A stretch of DNA of 64,000 bases from Paraflavisolibacter caeni (GTDB taxonomy: Bacteria; Bacteroidota; Bacteroidia; Chitinophagales; Chitinophagaceae), in assembly GCF_025628885.1 (NCBI RefSeq), contig NZ_JAOTIF010000001.1, positions 62,001 to 126,000 of the forward strand. The letters are read 5' to 3'. Of this stretch, positions 35,776 through 45,053 are shown piece after piece. The notes under the pieces are model-generated. The model did no database searches and had not been told where the DNA came from. It saw only the letters and a list, made by a program, of their open reading frames with translations. The position numbers were made by a program, and so were the translations under genes. The first letter of the stretch is position 1. Each line of letters begins with the position of its first letter.

Positions 35776-37656
35776 ATGAAGTTCCTTTGGACACTCTTTA
35801 TACTCATGGCATTGATGCATACCTCATCTGCACAACAAACCCAAAAGCCAGTACTACATGGGAAAAACTGGATGGCTATAACCGGAAAGCCACTGGCAGC
35901 AACAGCTGGCGCGATGATCTTTCAGAAAGGAGGTAATGCCGTTGATGCAGCTTGTGCCATGTTGGCCGCTACTTGCACCATGTGGGATATGTTGAGCTGG
36001 GGTGGAGAAACACAGGCGCTGATCTACAACCCAAAAACAAAGAAAGTAATTGCCATTAATGCCCTTGGCATTGCTCCTACAGGAGCGACAGTAGCATTCT
36101 TTAAGAATAAAGGGTACAATTTCCCTCCAGAATATGGTCCATTGGCTGCTGTTACACCCGGCACTCCTGGGGGACTATGTTACATGCTGGCTAACTATGG
36201 CACCCTGAGCCTGGAACAGGTACTGGCGCCTGCTTTGCAATTGGCTGCAGGTTATCCAATAGAAGCGCAAACTGCTAACAGTATTGAACGGAATAAGGAT
36301 CAGATCAAGCAATGGCCCTACAGTAAAAAAGTGTTTCTGACACATCCGGGAGAAAACCGGGAAGCTCCTGATGCAGGTGAGATCTTTGTGCAGAAGAATT
36401 TACTACAAACCCTGACAAAAATGGTGGAGACAGAACGGGCGGCAATGAAAGCAGGAAAAAGCCGTAAAGAAGCCATCATGGCAGCTTATGACCGGTTTTA
36501 TAAAGGAGATATTGCCCGGGAGTTTGTCCGCGGTTGCCAGGAGCAGGGAGGACTGATCACAATGGAAGATCTGGCCCGCTGGAAACCCCTAGAAGAAGCA
36601 CCCCTCAAAGTAGCGTATAAGGGCATTGATGTATATAAGCTACAACAGTGGACGCAGGGACCAGCTATGCTACAGGCCCTGAACATATTGGAAAACTTTG
36701 ACTTGAAAAGCATGGGTTACAACAGCGCACGGTACATCCATACTATTTACCAGGCAATGAATCTGGCTTTTGCCGACAGGGACTTTTATTATGGCGATCC
36801 GTATTTCAAACCTCAGGAACCTATAAAAGGATTGCTCAGTAAGGAATATGCGAAGCAGAGAGCTTCCATAATTCAATTTGATCAAAACAACCCGCGTATA
36901 GGTCCTGGTGATCCCTACCCATTTGAAGGGAAAGCCAATCCTTACACTGCGTTACTGAAAAAGCGTGGTTATGAAATGGATACAACCAAACGCAACTTTG
37001 CCCCGGTGCATGATATCCGGAACACTTCTTCATTAATAGAGTATCAGCAACGGTTGTGGTTGGGCACCACCAGCGTGGAAGCTGCAGATAAGGAAGGTTG
37101 GGTCGTTTCTATAACGCCAAGTGGTGGTTGGGTGCCTGCTTGTATAGCCGGTAATACAGGTGTGGGTATGAGTCAGCGTATGCAAAGCTTTGTGTTGGAT
37201 TCGACGCTAAGCCCGTTCAATGTGGTGCAGCCCGGTAAACGCCCTCGGGTAACACTAACACCATCACTGGCTCTGAAAGACGGTAAACCCTTTTTATCTT
37301 TTGCAGTTCAGGGAGGTGATACACAAGATCAAAACCTGCTCCAGTTCTTTTTGAACATTGTTGAATTTGGAATGAATGTGCAACAAGCCACTGAAGCAGC
37401 CAATATCAACTCCAACCAGCTCTGGCTTTCACTTGGAGGTACGAAAAATGATGATCGTAAACCTCGTCCTGGACAGCTTTTATTAAATAACAATACGCCT
37501 GAAACTGTGCGCAATGAACTGAAAAAAATGGGCTACACATTGAGCTTTGGCGACCGTACCAGCGGGCCGATCAATGCCATTTACTTCGACTGGAAGCATG
37601 GCAGCTTTTGGGGTGGCTCAAGCAACTATGGTGAAGACTATGGCATCGGCTGGTGA
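35776..37656 (+). CDS. ggt: Gamma-glutamyltransferase family protein
   Basis: 626 residues. Signal peptide (MKFLWTLFILMALMHTSSAQ), then the Ntn-hydrolase fold: GAMIFQKGGNAVDAACAMLA, GPLAAVTPGTPGGLCYML, EDLARWKPLEE. The self-processing and catalytic Thr is expected at about 431 in LGTTSVEAADKEGWVVS, and SRMRPRVTLTP-like KRPRVTLTPSLALKDGKPFLSF follows. Classical GGTs have TTH at the cleavage site; the TTS variant suggests a subgroup that may act as an acylase or amidase. It is periplasmic. It is divergent from the S8 peptidase, with 93 nt between starts. Confidence 0.9.
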   Translation: MKFLWTLFILMALMHTSSAQQTQKPVLHGKNWMAITGKPLAATAGAMIFQKGGNAVDAACAMLAATCTMWDMLSWGGETQALIYNPKTKKVIAINALGIAPTGATVAFFKNKGYNFPPEYGPLAAVTPGTPGGLCYMLANYGTLSLEQVLAPALQLAAGYPIEAQTANSIERNKDQIKQWPYSKKVFLTHPGENREAPDAGEIFVQKNLLQTLTKMVETERAAMKAGKSRKEAIMAAYDRFYKGDIAREFVRGCQEQGGLITMEDLARWKPLEEAPLKVAYKGIDVYKLQQWTQGPAMLQALNILENFDLKSMGYNSARYIHTIYQAMNLAFADRDFYYGDPYFKPQEPIKGLLSKEYAKQRASIIQFDQNNPRIGPGDPYPFEGKANPYTALLKKRGYEMDTTKRNFAPVHDIRNTSSLIEYQQRLWLGTTSVEAADKEGWVVSITPSGGWVPACIAGNTGVGMSQRMQSFVLDSTLSPFNVVQPGKRPRVTLTPSLALKDGKPFLSFAVQGGDTQDQNLLQFFLNIVEFGMNVQQATEAANINSNQLWLSLGGTKNDDRKPRPGQLLLNNNTPETVRNELKKMGYTLSFGDRTSGPINAIYFDWKHGSFWGGSSNYGEDYGIGW

Positions 37657-37714
37657 GCAGATGATATTCTTAGTATCTTCATATTCAATTTAAGAATGAG
37701 AAAGTTTCAATCAA

Positions 37715-38173
37715 GTGAAAACAAAGCTTATTCAATTTGTTAGCCTATTCCTTCTCCTTCTTGTATCAGGAGTTTTTTGGGGAACATGGTTTACGCTTAC
37801 CCGTTCTATAGAACATTTCTCGGCTGCAGAATTTATTCACATCGGGAAAATAATTATAGCCAATGTAGCTGTACCTATGCGTATTTTGATGCCTTCGTGT
37901 ATTTTGTTTATGTTTTTATCATTATTGTTTTATCCTCAAAAAAAGTCAACAGGATTTTATTTGAACCTTACAGCTCTTGTTCTAATCATTATTACGCTGC
38001 TGATTACATTACTAATTTTGGTTCCTATAGACAATCAGATAAAACATTGGACTGTTGCGGAGATTCCATCCGATTGGGAATCGATTCGTAGCAAGTGGCA
38101 ACTATTTCATTCTGTTAGAACATTTACCTCTTTAGCCAGTTTTGCTTGTTTTACGCTATCTGTTCTGAAATAA
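37715..38173 (+). CDS. Four-helix membrane protein, DUF1772 (anthrone oxygenase-like) family
   Basis: 152 residues with four membrane segments: about 5-27, 48-70, 80-104 and 133-151. The loop phrases GTWFTLTRSIEHFSAAEFIHIGK and NVAVPMRILMP fit DUF1772. The start is GTG at 37715, with no better ATG before the first helix. The function in bacteria is unknown. It lies 58 nt after the GGT gene and 24 nt before the next gene, so a short operon is possible. Confidence 0.75.
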   Translation: MKTKLIQFVSLFLLLLVSGVFWGTWFTLTRSIEHFSAAEFIHIGKIIIANVAVPMRILMPSCILFMFLSLLFYPQKKSTGFYLNLTALVLIIITLLITLLILVPIDNQIKHWTVAEIPSDWESIRSKWQLFHSVRTFTSLASFACFTLSVLK

Positions 38174-38197
38174 TAAATTAAATTAGAACGCATTAAT

Positions 38198-38716
38198 ATG
38201 TTACAAATGATCAGGAAACAAACCATCAATGCTATCCTTGCATTTTTAATGTTCTTCTGTTTTTGCTCACAGCTATGGGCCCAGACAAACCTGCAAGAAC
38301 TAACTGCGACCATCCTGCACAAAGACAGCCTCTTCTGGGCGGCATACAATAAATGCGACACAGAAAGCTTTCCCCAATTCTTTACAAATGACGTGGAGTT
38401 CTATCATGACAAAGGGGGCATGACAATAGGATTGGATGGCATCATCTCAAATATGAAAAAGAACCTTTGTGGTACCAATACCTTCAGGCTTCGTCGCGAA
38501 GCTGTTGAAGGCAGTGTTAAGGTCTTCCCGCTCCAGAATTCCGGTGTCATCTATGGTGCGGTCATTTCTGGTGAACATGTCTTTTACATCATTGAAAAAG
38601 GAACTGAAAGACTTGATGGCTTGGCAAAGTTCACCCATGTATGGCTGTTAAAAGATGGCACTTGGAAAATGGCCCGCATTTTAAGCTACGATCACGGCCC
38701 GGCTAATCGAAAATAG
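38198..38716 (+). CDS. Secreted NTF2-like (DUF4440) protein
   Basis: 172 residues. Signal peptide (about 1-28, ending CSQLWAQ) and an NTF2-like cone fold of the DUF4440 type: AAYNKCDTESFPQFFTNDVEFYHDKGG, then a beta-rich half ending KFTHVWLLKDGTWKMARILSYDH. The family includes ketosteroid isomerase-like and ligand-binding proteins; the substrate is unknown. An ATG three codons later (38207) is an equal choice. Its 3' end faces the TonB receptor gene 17 nt away. Confidence 0.88.
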   Translation: MLQMIRKQTINAILAFLMFFCFCSQLWAQTNLQELTATILHKDSLFWAAYNKCDTESFPQFFTNDVEFYHDKGGMTIGLDGIISNMKKNLCGTNTFRLRREAVEGSVKVFPLQNSGVIYGAVISGEHVFYIIEKGTERLDGLAKFTHVWLLKDGTWKMARILSYDHGPANRK

Positions 38717-38733
38717 AACTTTACAATATCCAG

Positions 38734-40833
38734 CTATCTCTTCTTCCCCCTCAGCTCCAACACCACCGATGCAAAATAATTCCTTCCGGCCGCAGCATTA
38801 TAATACCTGCCGCCAAAACCATTGATGTCATTACCCAAACTATACTTTTGATCAAGCAGGTTATCAACACCGGCAACCACCTTCATCATGAACTTTTGTT
38901 GTATCAGCCTTTGATAACCTAGTTGCAACATCAACAAATGATAGGCATCGGCATAAGCAGTGTTAGCATCATTCAGTGGGATCCGGTCACTGTAAAAATA
39001 ACTTACTGTGCCCAGTAACCCTTTCTTCGCCAGGAAGTCAAAACCTGTAGAGATGGTATGCGGCGCTACAGATGGAAGGCTGTTGCCTGAATAATCATTG
39101 TTCAACTGCTTGAAGGTTTTGTAATGGAAGTTGTGCCATGTATGACTAAGCCACAACAGGCTTCTGTCCATGAAACCACCGGATTGAAGCAGGGGATAGC
39201 TGATGTAAGTTTCAATGCCATGTTGTTTCGTCGCACCGGCATTGATATAATAATCTCCTCCGCCTGCAGTACGTCTTTGTACAATGGTGTTTTCCAACGA
39301 GAAGATGAAAGCATTGACGTCAAAGTAAACCGCTTTCCCAATAGTGCCTTTGATCCCAAGATCATAATTCACGCCTTCCTCGGCATTGAGGCCCAGGTTC
39401 ACGGCCCCGCCGGTAGGTAACAGTTCTGAAGTAGTAGGCGGTGAAAAACCCTTGGCAACGCTCGTGTAAATGTTCAGGTGATGGAACTTCCTGAGGATGG
39501 CCAGTCGGGGAGCGAATTGATTATTGAATGTCCTGTCCTGTCTTCCTGCCGTTGCTGGTGAAAATCTTTGAAATTTAATTTTGAAGAAATTCAGGCTGCC
39601 TCCTGCATTGAACGTCCATGCATTGTAATCGAGCGATACCTGCGAAAAGACCAGTAACTGGCGGTTATTGATCTCGTCACTCGTTCTTAAGGAATCTGCA
39701 CTTCCTCCGTTATTCTTGAATATGCTCACGCTGGTAAAACCTTGCTGGAGCTCGCTTCCGACATCAATATTCAGGTTGCCCTTCTGTAAAGGCTGACTGA
39801 AAATAAAGCTTGTTCTTCCTCCAACATGCGGCTCCGAATTCCGGCCATAGTTTTGGATCGCTGGATTACGCAGTTCTGTGAACATGCCATATAATGCAGT
39901 TTTATTTTTCAACTTTTGATATACAGGCTGTTCATAAGACGCGCCGGCAATAAATGTTTTTTGTCTGATGGATGCATTAGCCGCTTCGGCGCCCGGGAAA
40001 GCAGCACTACCCGGTCTTGCAGACTTTGGGTTGGCATCATATTCAGCTTTGGTTAATGCACCAGGCGTTTCATAATACAGGTTCCCGTATAAAAAACTAG
40101 TCTTCAGAACCTTGGCGTCTCCAAAACAGTAGTGTCCACTCCAACTCGCTACATCCCGCTTTAATCTCGAATGATCCCTGTAGCCATTGCTTTCTTGGTG
40201 CTGGTAGCTGGCCTTTCCTGCATTTTCTCCTGATCCTGTTGTAATGCTGCCATAAACATTGTGTAAGCCATAATTTCCTGTAGTATACTCTGTATGGATG
40301 GATGGCTGTTCGCTTTGCCCAAGGCTTTCAATAAGCAAGGCACCACCGGTTCCTGCACCATATAAACTACTTGCCGGGCCCTTGATCACCTCTATAGAGT
40401 TGAAATTGTAATAACCCAATTGGTTTAGGTAAGTATGTCCTCCCGGATCTGTGATGGGAATATCATTGTAATACACCTTCACATTGCGCACACCAAAAGG
40501 AGACCGCAGCGAAGAGCCCCGGATATTGAACCGGTAACTTCCCGGAGAGCGTTCCTCCATTCGTACACCTGGAGTTGTATTCACTGCCTGTACAATGGAA
40601 GTAGGACTAAAACGCTCCAGCGTCGACCTTCCTATATAATTGACGGCAGCAGGCACTTCTTGTAATCTTCTGCCTTGTTCATACGCCTTGATCACAACTT
40701 CCTGCAAGACATCTTTACCTGACGAGTCTGCAGTTTGTCCATTTGCAGAAATACCAACGGCACTGAAAAGAATAAATAGAAAACTTTTGTGTTTATGTAA
40801 ATTATGTGCAGCTATCATTATCCTAATGAGCAT
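38734..40833 (-). CDS. TonB-dependent outer-membrane receptor
   Basis: 699 residues. Signal peptide ending ISANGQ, plug domain (about 45-160: VLQEVVIKAYEQGRRLQEVPAAVNYIG, RGSSLRSPFGVRNVKVYYNDIPITDPGG, IEVIKGPASSLYGAGTGGALLIE), then a beta-barrel to the C-terminal ...RNYFASVVLELRGKKR. No SusC-type N-terminal CarboxypepD domain is present, so it looks like a siderophore, cobalamin or metal receptor rather than SusC. The ligand is unknown. It lies downstream of the GH88/105 gene on the same strand; the 47-bp repeat sits in the 69-nt gap. Confidence 0.93.
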   Translation of the reverse strand: MLIRIMIAAHNLHKHKSFLFILFSAVGISANGQTADSSGKDVLQEVVIKAYEQGRRLQEVPAAVNYIGRSTLERFSPTSIVQAVNTTPGVRMEERSPGSYRFNIRGSSLRSPFGVRNVKVYYNDIPITDPGGHTYLNQLGYYNFNSIEVIKGPASSLYGAGTGGALLIESLGQSEQPSIHTEYTTGNYGLHNVYGSITTGSGENAGKASYQHQESNGYRDHSRLKRDVASWSGHYCFGDAKVLKTSFLYGNLYYETPGALTKAEYDANPKSARPGSAAFPGAEAANASIRQKTFIAGASYEQPVYQKLKNKTALYGMFTELRNPAIQNYGRNSEPHVGGRTSFIFSQPLQKGNLNIDVGSELQQGFTSVSIFKNNGGSADSLRTSDEINNRQLLVFSQVSLDYNAWTFNAGGSLNFFKIKFQRFSPATAGRQDRTFNNQFAPRLAILRKFHHLNIYTSVAKGFSPPTTSELLPTGGAVNLGLNAEEGVNYDLGIKGTIGKAVYFDVNAFIFSLENTIVQRRTAGGGDYYINAGATKQHGIETYISYPLLQSGGFMDRSLLWLSHTWHNFHYKTFKQLNNDYSGNSLPSVAPHTISTGFDFLAKKGLLGTVSYFYSDRIPLNDANTAYADAYHLLMLQLGYQRLIQQKFMMKVVAGVDNLLDQKYSLGNDINGFGGRYYNAAAGRNYFASVVLELRGKKR

Positions 40834-40852
40834 AAAATTATGAACTACAATT

Positions 40853-40899
40853 GTGAGCCCTTGAGCGCTGATGCTCTCCGCCTTAGGCGGACCGGGGGT
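40853..40899 (+). repeat. 47-bp double-hairpin dispersed repeat, copy 2
   Basis: Same element as 16784-16830 in the opposite orientation: GTGAGCCC, then GAGCGCTGATGCTC, then TCCGCCTTAGGCGGA, ending CCGGGGGT. It lies between the GH88/105 stop codon (4 nt away) and the TonB receptor start, so it could act as a terminator or an mRNA stability element. Confidence 0.85.
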
Positions 40900-40902
40900 A
40901 CT

Positions 40903-42129
40903 TTACTTTCCCGATTTTTCTAATTTCAATATCTCCACACCCGCATCCAGCAACGGTCCGGTCCCATGCTTCTCATTCAAACCAACTGGCCGGTTGTAAT
41001 AAAAAGCAAGATTATCCTGTATACCTGTGCCTACACAAATGTCTTTCAATTGTCCCAATTCGTTGATCTTATGCTTCTTCAATCCTTCCCAGCCTGTTGT
41101 TGCAATAGAGGCATAACGCTTATCGATCCAACCTTGGTTCACGGCATGGGCAATGCCATAAACAAACATGGCAGTACAGGAAGATTCCGTATACGAATCA
41201 TTCTTGTCCAGTATTTGGTGCCACAAGCCCTCTGCATTTTGATATCTTGCAATACCTACGATTTGTCTTTCCAGGAGCTGAATAAGTTCTTTCCTTTTGG
41301 GATGGTTTTGAGGCAGCTGGTCCAGCAGGTGAATTTGTGCCAGCATGATCCAGCCATTGCAGCGGCCCCAATGAGCAACACCATTCCTTTTCAAATCACT
41401 GTACCAGATGTGCCAGTAGATCTCCCGGTCAGCATCCCACAGGTATTTATTGAAATTGATCACTTGTTTGATGGCATCATCAAAATACTTGTTCTGACCA
41501 GTTAGTTTACCCATACGGGCCAGGAAGGGTACGCTCATATACAAATCGTCTGCCCATAATGTATTTTGATAAGGAAACTTCCGCACAAAAGTACCATCCT
41601 CCAGGCGAAGGCGCTCTTCTGTCAGGTGCTTGGCGGCCTTTTCCAGGTATTCCTTGTATTCAGGTTTCTTTACTGTTTTATAAACTTCAATGATACTTGC
41701 GCTCATAGCTCCAAAATCATCCAGTTCATCCATAGTAAAAAACTCGCCATATGGATAGGTATAATGCTTTACATCATTTTTAAAACGTTGCTGGAATACC
41801 TTGTAATTGTCAAAGCCAAAAGCAACGTGTTGTGCTGCATAATTGGTATACTTGGGTTCATTCAGGTAATTACCCAGGTTGATCATGGCCATATTCAGAA
41901 CGCCATGTGTATAATGCCAGCCTGTATATGGCGATGCGTATTTCACCTTTGTATTTTCCGGGATATCTTTCGAAGAAGCGTAGAACTGTTTGTTCTCAGT
42001 ACCTTCAAAACCAAGTTTTGTTTCATTGATGATCTGGTCTGCAATCTTTCTCACCAGAGTTTCATTGCTTTGTGCACAAAGCTGCATAACGGCAGAAAAA
42101 CAGAAACAACCAAAAAGAACTTTTTTCAT
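40903..42129 (-). CDS. Glycoside hydrolase family 88/105 (unsaturated uronyl/rhamnogalacturonyl hydrolase)
   Basis: 408 residues. Signal peptide (MKKVLFGCFCFSAVMQLCAQ), then an (alpha/alpha)6 barrel: GVLNMAMINLGNYL, the catalytic-type Asp pair in WADDLYMSVPFLARMG, HWGRCNGWIMLAQ and YTESSCTAMFVYGIAHAV. These match YteR-like GH105/GH88 enzymes, which remove unsaturated uronic acids left by polysaccharide lyases. The usual WGRGNGW is WGRCNGW here. The ATG at 42129 starts the signal peptide; 16 upstream codons are excluded. It is divergent from the Gfo/Idh gene at 42327. Confidence 0.9.
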   Translation of the reverse strand: MKKVLFGCFCFSAVMQLCAQSNETLVRKIADQIINETKLGFEGTENKQFYASSKDIPENTKVKYASPYTGWHYTHGVLNMAMINLGNYLNEPKYTNYAAQHVAFGFDNYKVFQQRFKNDVKHYTYPYGEFFTMDELDDFGAMSASIIEVYKTVKKPEYKEYLEKAAKHLTEERLRLEDGTFVRKFPYQNTLWADDLYMSVPFLARMGKLTGQNKYFDDAIKQVINFNKYLWDADREIYWHIWYSDLKRNGVAHWGRCNGWIMLAQIHLLDQLPQNHPKRKELIQLLERQIVGIARYQNAEGLWHQILDKNDSYTESSCTAMFVYGIAHAVNQGWIDKRYASIATTGWEGLKKHKINELGQLKDICVGTGIQDNLAFYYNRPVGLNEKHGTGPLLDAGVEILKLEKSGK

Positions 42130-42326
42130 AAGTGAAATAGTTGCGTGTTGTTTAGGATGAATAGATCTATTGAACAATGAATGTTCAATACCAAAGTCTT
42201 AAAGATAACAGCATCTCTGCTTTCATTGTAGATAATTTTATGGTGTACTCTATATGACGGTGCCACAAATAAAAAATAATTTATCTTCATAAGCTATAAC
42301 CCTTTTCCTTACTCAAGACGAATGCC

Positions 42327-43484
42327 ATGAAAAAGATTGCCCCCGCCTTCATACCCTTACCTGCTTCAGAAAATTCAAACACGGTATCCATTTCCCGTAG
42401 AAATCTTATTAAAACAATAGCTCTGGGCAGTGCCGGCTTGATCTTATCTCCTCACACCTTGCTTTCTGCCACAAGGAAGCAAAAAGATCGTCTCGGTGTT
42501 GCTCTGGTAGGTCTCGGTTACTATAGTACCGACTTGCTCGCACCTGCCTTGCAACAAACAAAGCGCTGTTACCTGGCAGGCATTGTAACCGGAACGCCTT
42601 CCAAGGCCGAAACATGGAAGGCAAAATATAACATCCCCGACAAGAACATATATAACTACCAGAACTTCGACCAGATCGCCAATAATCCTGATATAGATGT
42701 AGTCTACGTAGTGTTGCCTCCTTCCATGCACCACGAGTATACAATCAGGGCAGCAAACGCTGGTAAGCACGTATGGTGTGAAAAGCCAATGGCAATGACA
42801 GCCAAAGAGTGCCAGGAAATGATCGATGCCTGTAAAAAGAACAAAAAGACGCTGGCCATCGGCTACCGCCTGCAACACGAACCCAACACCCAGGAGTGGC
42901 GCCGGATTGTAAACAATAAACTCTTAGGCAAAGTAAAGAGCCTCAATTGCGCTGCCGGTTACCGTGATAACCGCACTGATCATTGGAAACAAAAGAAGGA
43001 GATGGGTGGCGGTGTGCTGTATGATATGGGTGTTTATTCCATTCAAGGCGCAAGACTAGGAACAGGTATGGAGCCTATAGCAATTATTTCAGCCCAAACC
43101 TCTACCACTCGTCCGGAGATCTATAAGAATGGTCTCGATGAAACCACGGTAGCGAAACTTGAATTTCCTGGCGGAGTTATGGCTGATATCAAAACCAGTT
43201 TCGGAGAAAATATTAACGAGCTCCACATTAAATGCGAAAAAGGAGACATCAACATGTCTCCCTATCAATCTTATGCAGGCCTTAGCGGCAGCAGTCCGTT
43301 AGGTGAAATACATTTTCCTTATTCAGTCCCCTGGCAGCAAGCCAAACAGATGGATGATGATGCAGTGGCCATCATGCAAAACAAACCCCTGCTCGTTCCC
43401 GGCGAAGAAGGCCTCCGCGACATCCGCATCGTGGAAGCTATCTACAAATCCGCTGCAACAGGCCAGAGGGTTAACTTACTTTAA
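42327..43484 (+). CDS. Gfo/Idh/MocA family oxidoreductase (Tat-like signal)
   Basis: 385 residues. The N-terminus has a twin-arginine-like motif (SISRRNLIKTIALGSAGLIL, about 22-41). The Rossmann domain starts LGVALVGLGYYSTDLLAPAL and carries HVWCEKPMAMTAKECQEM, the Lys-containing family motif. The C-terminal domain has MGGGVLYDMGVYSIQGARLGTG. It is close to glucose-fructose oxidoreductase-type periplasmic enzymes. It is divergent from the GH88/105 gene, so sugar metabolism is a fair inference. Its last 9 nt overlap the convergent lipoprotein gene. Confidence 0.92.
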   Translation: MKKIAPAFIPLPASENSNTVSISRRNLIKTIALGSAGLILSPHTLLSATRKQKDRLGVALVGLGYYSTDLLAPALQQTKRCYLAGIVTGTPSKAETWKAKYNIPDKNIYNYQNFDQIANNPDIDVVYVVLPPSMHHEYTIRAANAGKHVWCEKPMAMTAKECQEMIDACKKNKKTLAIGYRLQHEPNTQEWRRIVNNKLLGKVKSLNCAAGYRDNRTDHWKQKKEMGGGVLYDMGVYSIQGARLGTGMEPIAIISAQTSTTRPEIYKNGLDETTVAKLEFPGGVMADIKTSFGENINELHIKCEKGDINMSPYQSYAGLSGSSPLGEIHFPYSVPWQQAKQMDDDAVAIMQNKPLLVPGEEGLRDIRIVEAIYKSAATGQRVNLL

Positions 43485-43958
43485 GTGCTCATTATTTTTC
43501 ACCCTAACATACTTTTCTATGTTGATCCTGTTCACTCCAGCACTTTCTACCTTTTCTACTCCATACTGGGTAAGTGTATCATTGTGGATGGAAACTGTAA
43601 ACGCAAAGTCATTGCCTTCCCATTCCCTGGCGCTGCAATACTCTAAATGCTCGGTGTACGAGCTATCTTGAATAGTATAACGGCCTCCCCCGGCAACGAA
43701 GACAGCAGCAGAATCCTTACCCTTATTCAGATCATGTTGCAAAAAGGCAAAGTGCGAATCATTGATGATTTTAATAAAGGAAACAGCCTTGGTGTAGTCC
43801 GTAACCGTAGTATCACCATGTTCTATTAATGTGCCCTTAAGCAACTTCCAGGTTCCTACTATGGGCTTCGGTTCAACTTTTGAAGCCTGCTCCCCATTTT
43901 CTGCTCCGCAGGAAAAAAGGACAATACTAATCAATACAAAAGCAATTTTTATTTTCAA
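43476..43958 (-). CDS. Lipocalin-like lipoprotein, unknown function
   Basis: 160 residues from a TTG start at 43958 that opens a clean lipoprotein signal (KIKIAFVLISIVLFSCGAENG, Cys17). A GTWKLLKGTLIEHGD barrel start, GGRYTIQDSSYTEHLEYCS and a beta-rich C-terminal half follow. The only ATG in frame (44057) lies inside a PIN-toxin relic and would put the signal peptide mid-protein, so TTG is preferred. The plan resembles the lipoprotein at 32668. Its 3' end overlaps the Gfo/Idh gene by 9 nt. Confidence 0.65.
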   Translation of the reverse strand: MKIKIAFVLISIVLFSCGAENGEQASKVEPKPIVGTWKLLKGTLIEHGDTTVTDYTKAVSFIKIINDSHFAFLQHDLNKGKDSAAVFVAGGGRYTIQDSSYTEHLEYCSAREWEGNDFAFTVSIHNDTLTQYGVEKVESAGVNRINIEKYVRVKNNEHLK

Positions 43959-44017
43959 GTTTATGCATTTAAATTGTTTACAAAGATCCACACTGTTTCT
44001 GCCAATGTTACATTCTT

Positions 44018-44179
44018 TTATACCGTCTTTGAATAAAGATACATAGCTATTTCCCATAAGGTTGCAATACTAACAAAGTTTACCGCGTCCTCTTTTTCGA
44101 TTATTGTCTTTGCTTTTGGAGAAAGTTCCTTGTCTCCATTAATAAACCAAATAAGTGTATGGGTGTCTAATAAATTAAG
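44018..44179 (-). pseudogene. PIN-domain toxin relic (N-terminal half)
   Basis: The minus strand from 44179 reads LNLLDTHTLIWFINGDKELS, then PKAKTIIEKEDAVNFVSIATLWEIAM, then an unrelated YLYSKTV and a stop at 44018. The catalytic Asp of LLDTHTLIW and the SIATLWEIA motif are typical of VapC-like PIN toxins. There is no ATG in frame before LLDTH, and the second half of the domain with its acidic residues is gone. It directly follows an antitoxin relic. A dead toxin gene is the best reading. Confidence 0.75.
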
Positions 44180-44184
44180 CTGAA

Positions 44185-44250
44185 TCAGTGCATGTATTCT
44201 TTGAAATCATCTAGAGGTTCATCAAAGTTTGGTTTGAGTATAAACATTCC
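44185..44250 (-). pseudogene. DUF2281-type antitoxin relic (C-terminal tail)
   Basis: The minus strand reads GMFILKPNFDEPLDDFKEYM-H and a stop. This is the characteristic end of DUF2281 antitoxins (F-LS-DFDEPLEDFKEYM). The N-terminal DNA-binding part is missing; an in-frame stop precedes it at 44251-44253. Order and spacing to the PIN relic fit a type II toxin-antitoxin operon truncated at both ends. Confidence 0.72.
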
Positions 44251-44263
44251 CTAACCGCCATTT

Positions 44264-44962
44264 TTAACCCCATAACCCCGTCCCAACAATCCTCATCCCC
44301 ATACCTGCAAAACTCTCCACTTCCTTTTCCGCTTGTCCAGCCTGCAGCTTCAGGCAAAGTATATAATACTGCCCGTCTGTTGGATGATCAATCCAAAACT
44401 CACAAATAGGCACCGGTGCTGAAAGTTGTATCCATTCAGTTCCCGTATGCTCAATTCCACATAGTTGCCCATCCTTATTCATCCAAAGCACAAACAACTC
44501 ATAGCAGTATTGCTCGGCCTTCACCTTCTTTCCAAATACTGGATGCCCTATCGCCGTCATGTTCAGAATGAGACCTTCCTTATCGCTACGCACCACGACT
44601 TGTGGCACTGGTACTCGCCGGCCCAGCGGGTAAGCTTTATTAATTTCCAGACTTTCAAGTGTTCTATACAATCCGGAGAGGGTAGGAGAAGACGCACTCC
44701 GCATCCTGCTCAATAATTGTTGCCATAAATCTCGCTGCTTAAATGGACCTGCTAGTTGCTTTAATGCATCATGCACCGGTTTAGCGGCTTTATTCAATAA
44801 AGAAGTCAGCATTGAGTTCTGCTCAAGTACACTATTACAGATAGCTCGTTTATAAGTGCCTCTCACTGCCCGTGTATGAGCAGGGTAAGACTTGCTGTTT
44901 ACATGAGTGACATCATATAATGTTCCTTGCAAGCTAATAAGGGAAGGGACAATTTTTGCCAT
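44264..44962 (-). CDS. Array-associated protein B, unknown function
   Basis: 232 residues, soluble by appearance. The start MAKIVPSLISLQGTLYDVTHVNSKS recalls widespread Bacteroidota proteins beginning MA-xxGxxGDITFYK-, often followed by an RxNxxEF motif; here the equivalent is RGTYKRAICNSVLEQNSML. A helical LLNKAAKPVHDALKQLAG segment and a beta-rich C-terminal half (YYILCLKL, MGMRIVGTG) follow. The RGTYK...SRMRSA stretch aligns without gaps with RGSVK...GALRKA of the 14284 protein. The ATG at 44962 is used; the open frame extends two codons to a TTG. An 11-bp array lies 91 nt upstream. The function is unknown. Confidence 0.8.
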   Translation of the reverse strand: MAKIVPSLISLQGTLYDVTHVNSKSYPAHTRAVRGTYKRAICNSVLEQNSMLTSLLNKAAKPVHDALKQLAGPFKQRDLWQQLLSRMRSASSPTLSGLYRTLESLEINKAYPLGRRVPVPQVVVRSDKEGLILNMTAIGHPVFGKKVKAEQYCYELFVLWMNKDGQLCGIEHTGTEWIQLSAPVPICEFWIDHPTDGQYYILCLKLQAGQAEKEVESFAGMGMRIVGTGLWG

Positions 44963-45053
44963 TTTCAAAGGGGTTTGGTAACTTCAGTTTTGGTTGAATG
45001 TGTTCTATATCTCACACAAAATACTACATATTGCCCATCTTTTTTCTCCTCGG

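Noticed and set aside
43959-44057. N-terminal extension of the lipoprotein gene to the ATG at 44057
   Set aside because: It would place the lipoprotein signal in mid-protein and runs into the PIN-toxin relic; TTG at 43958 fits better.
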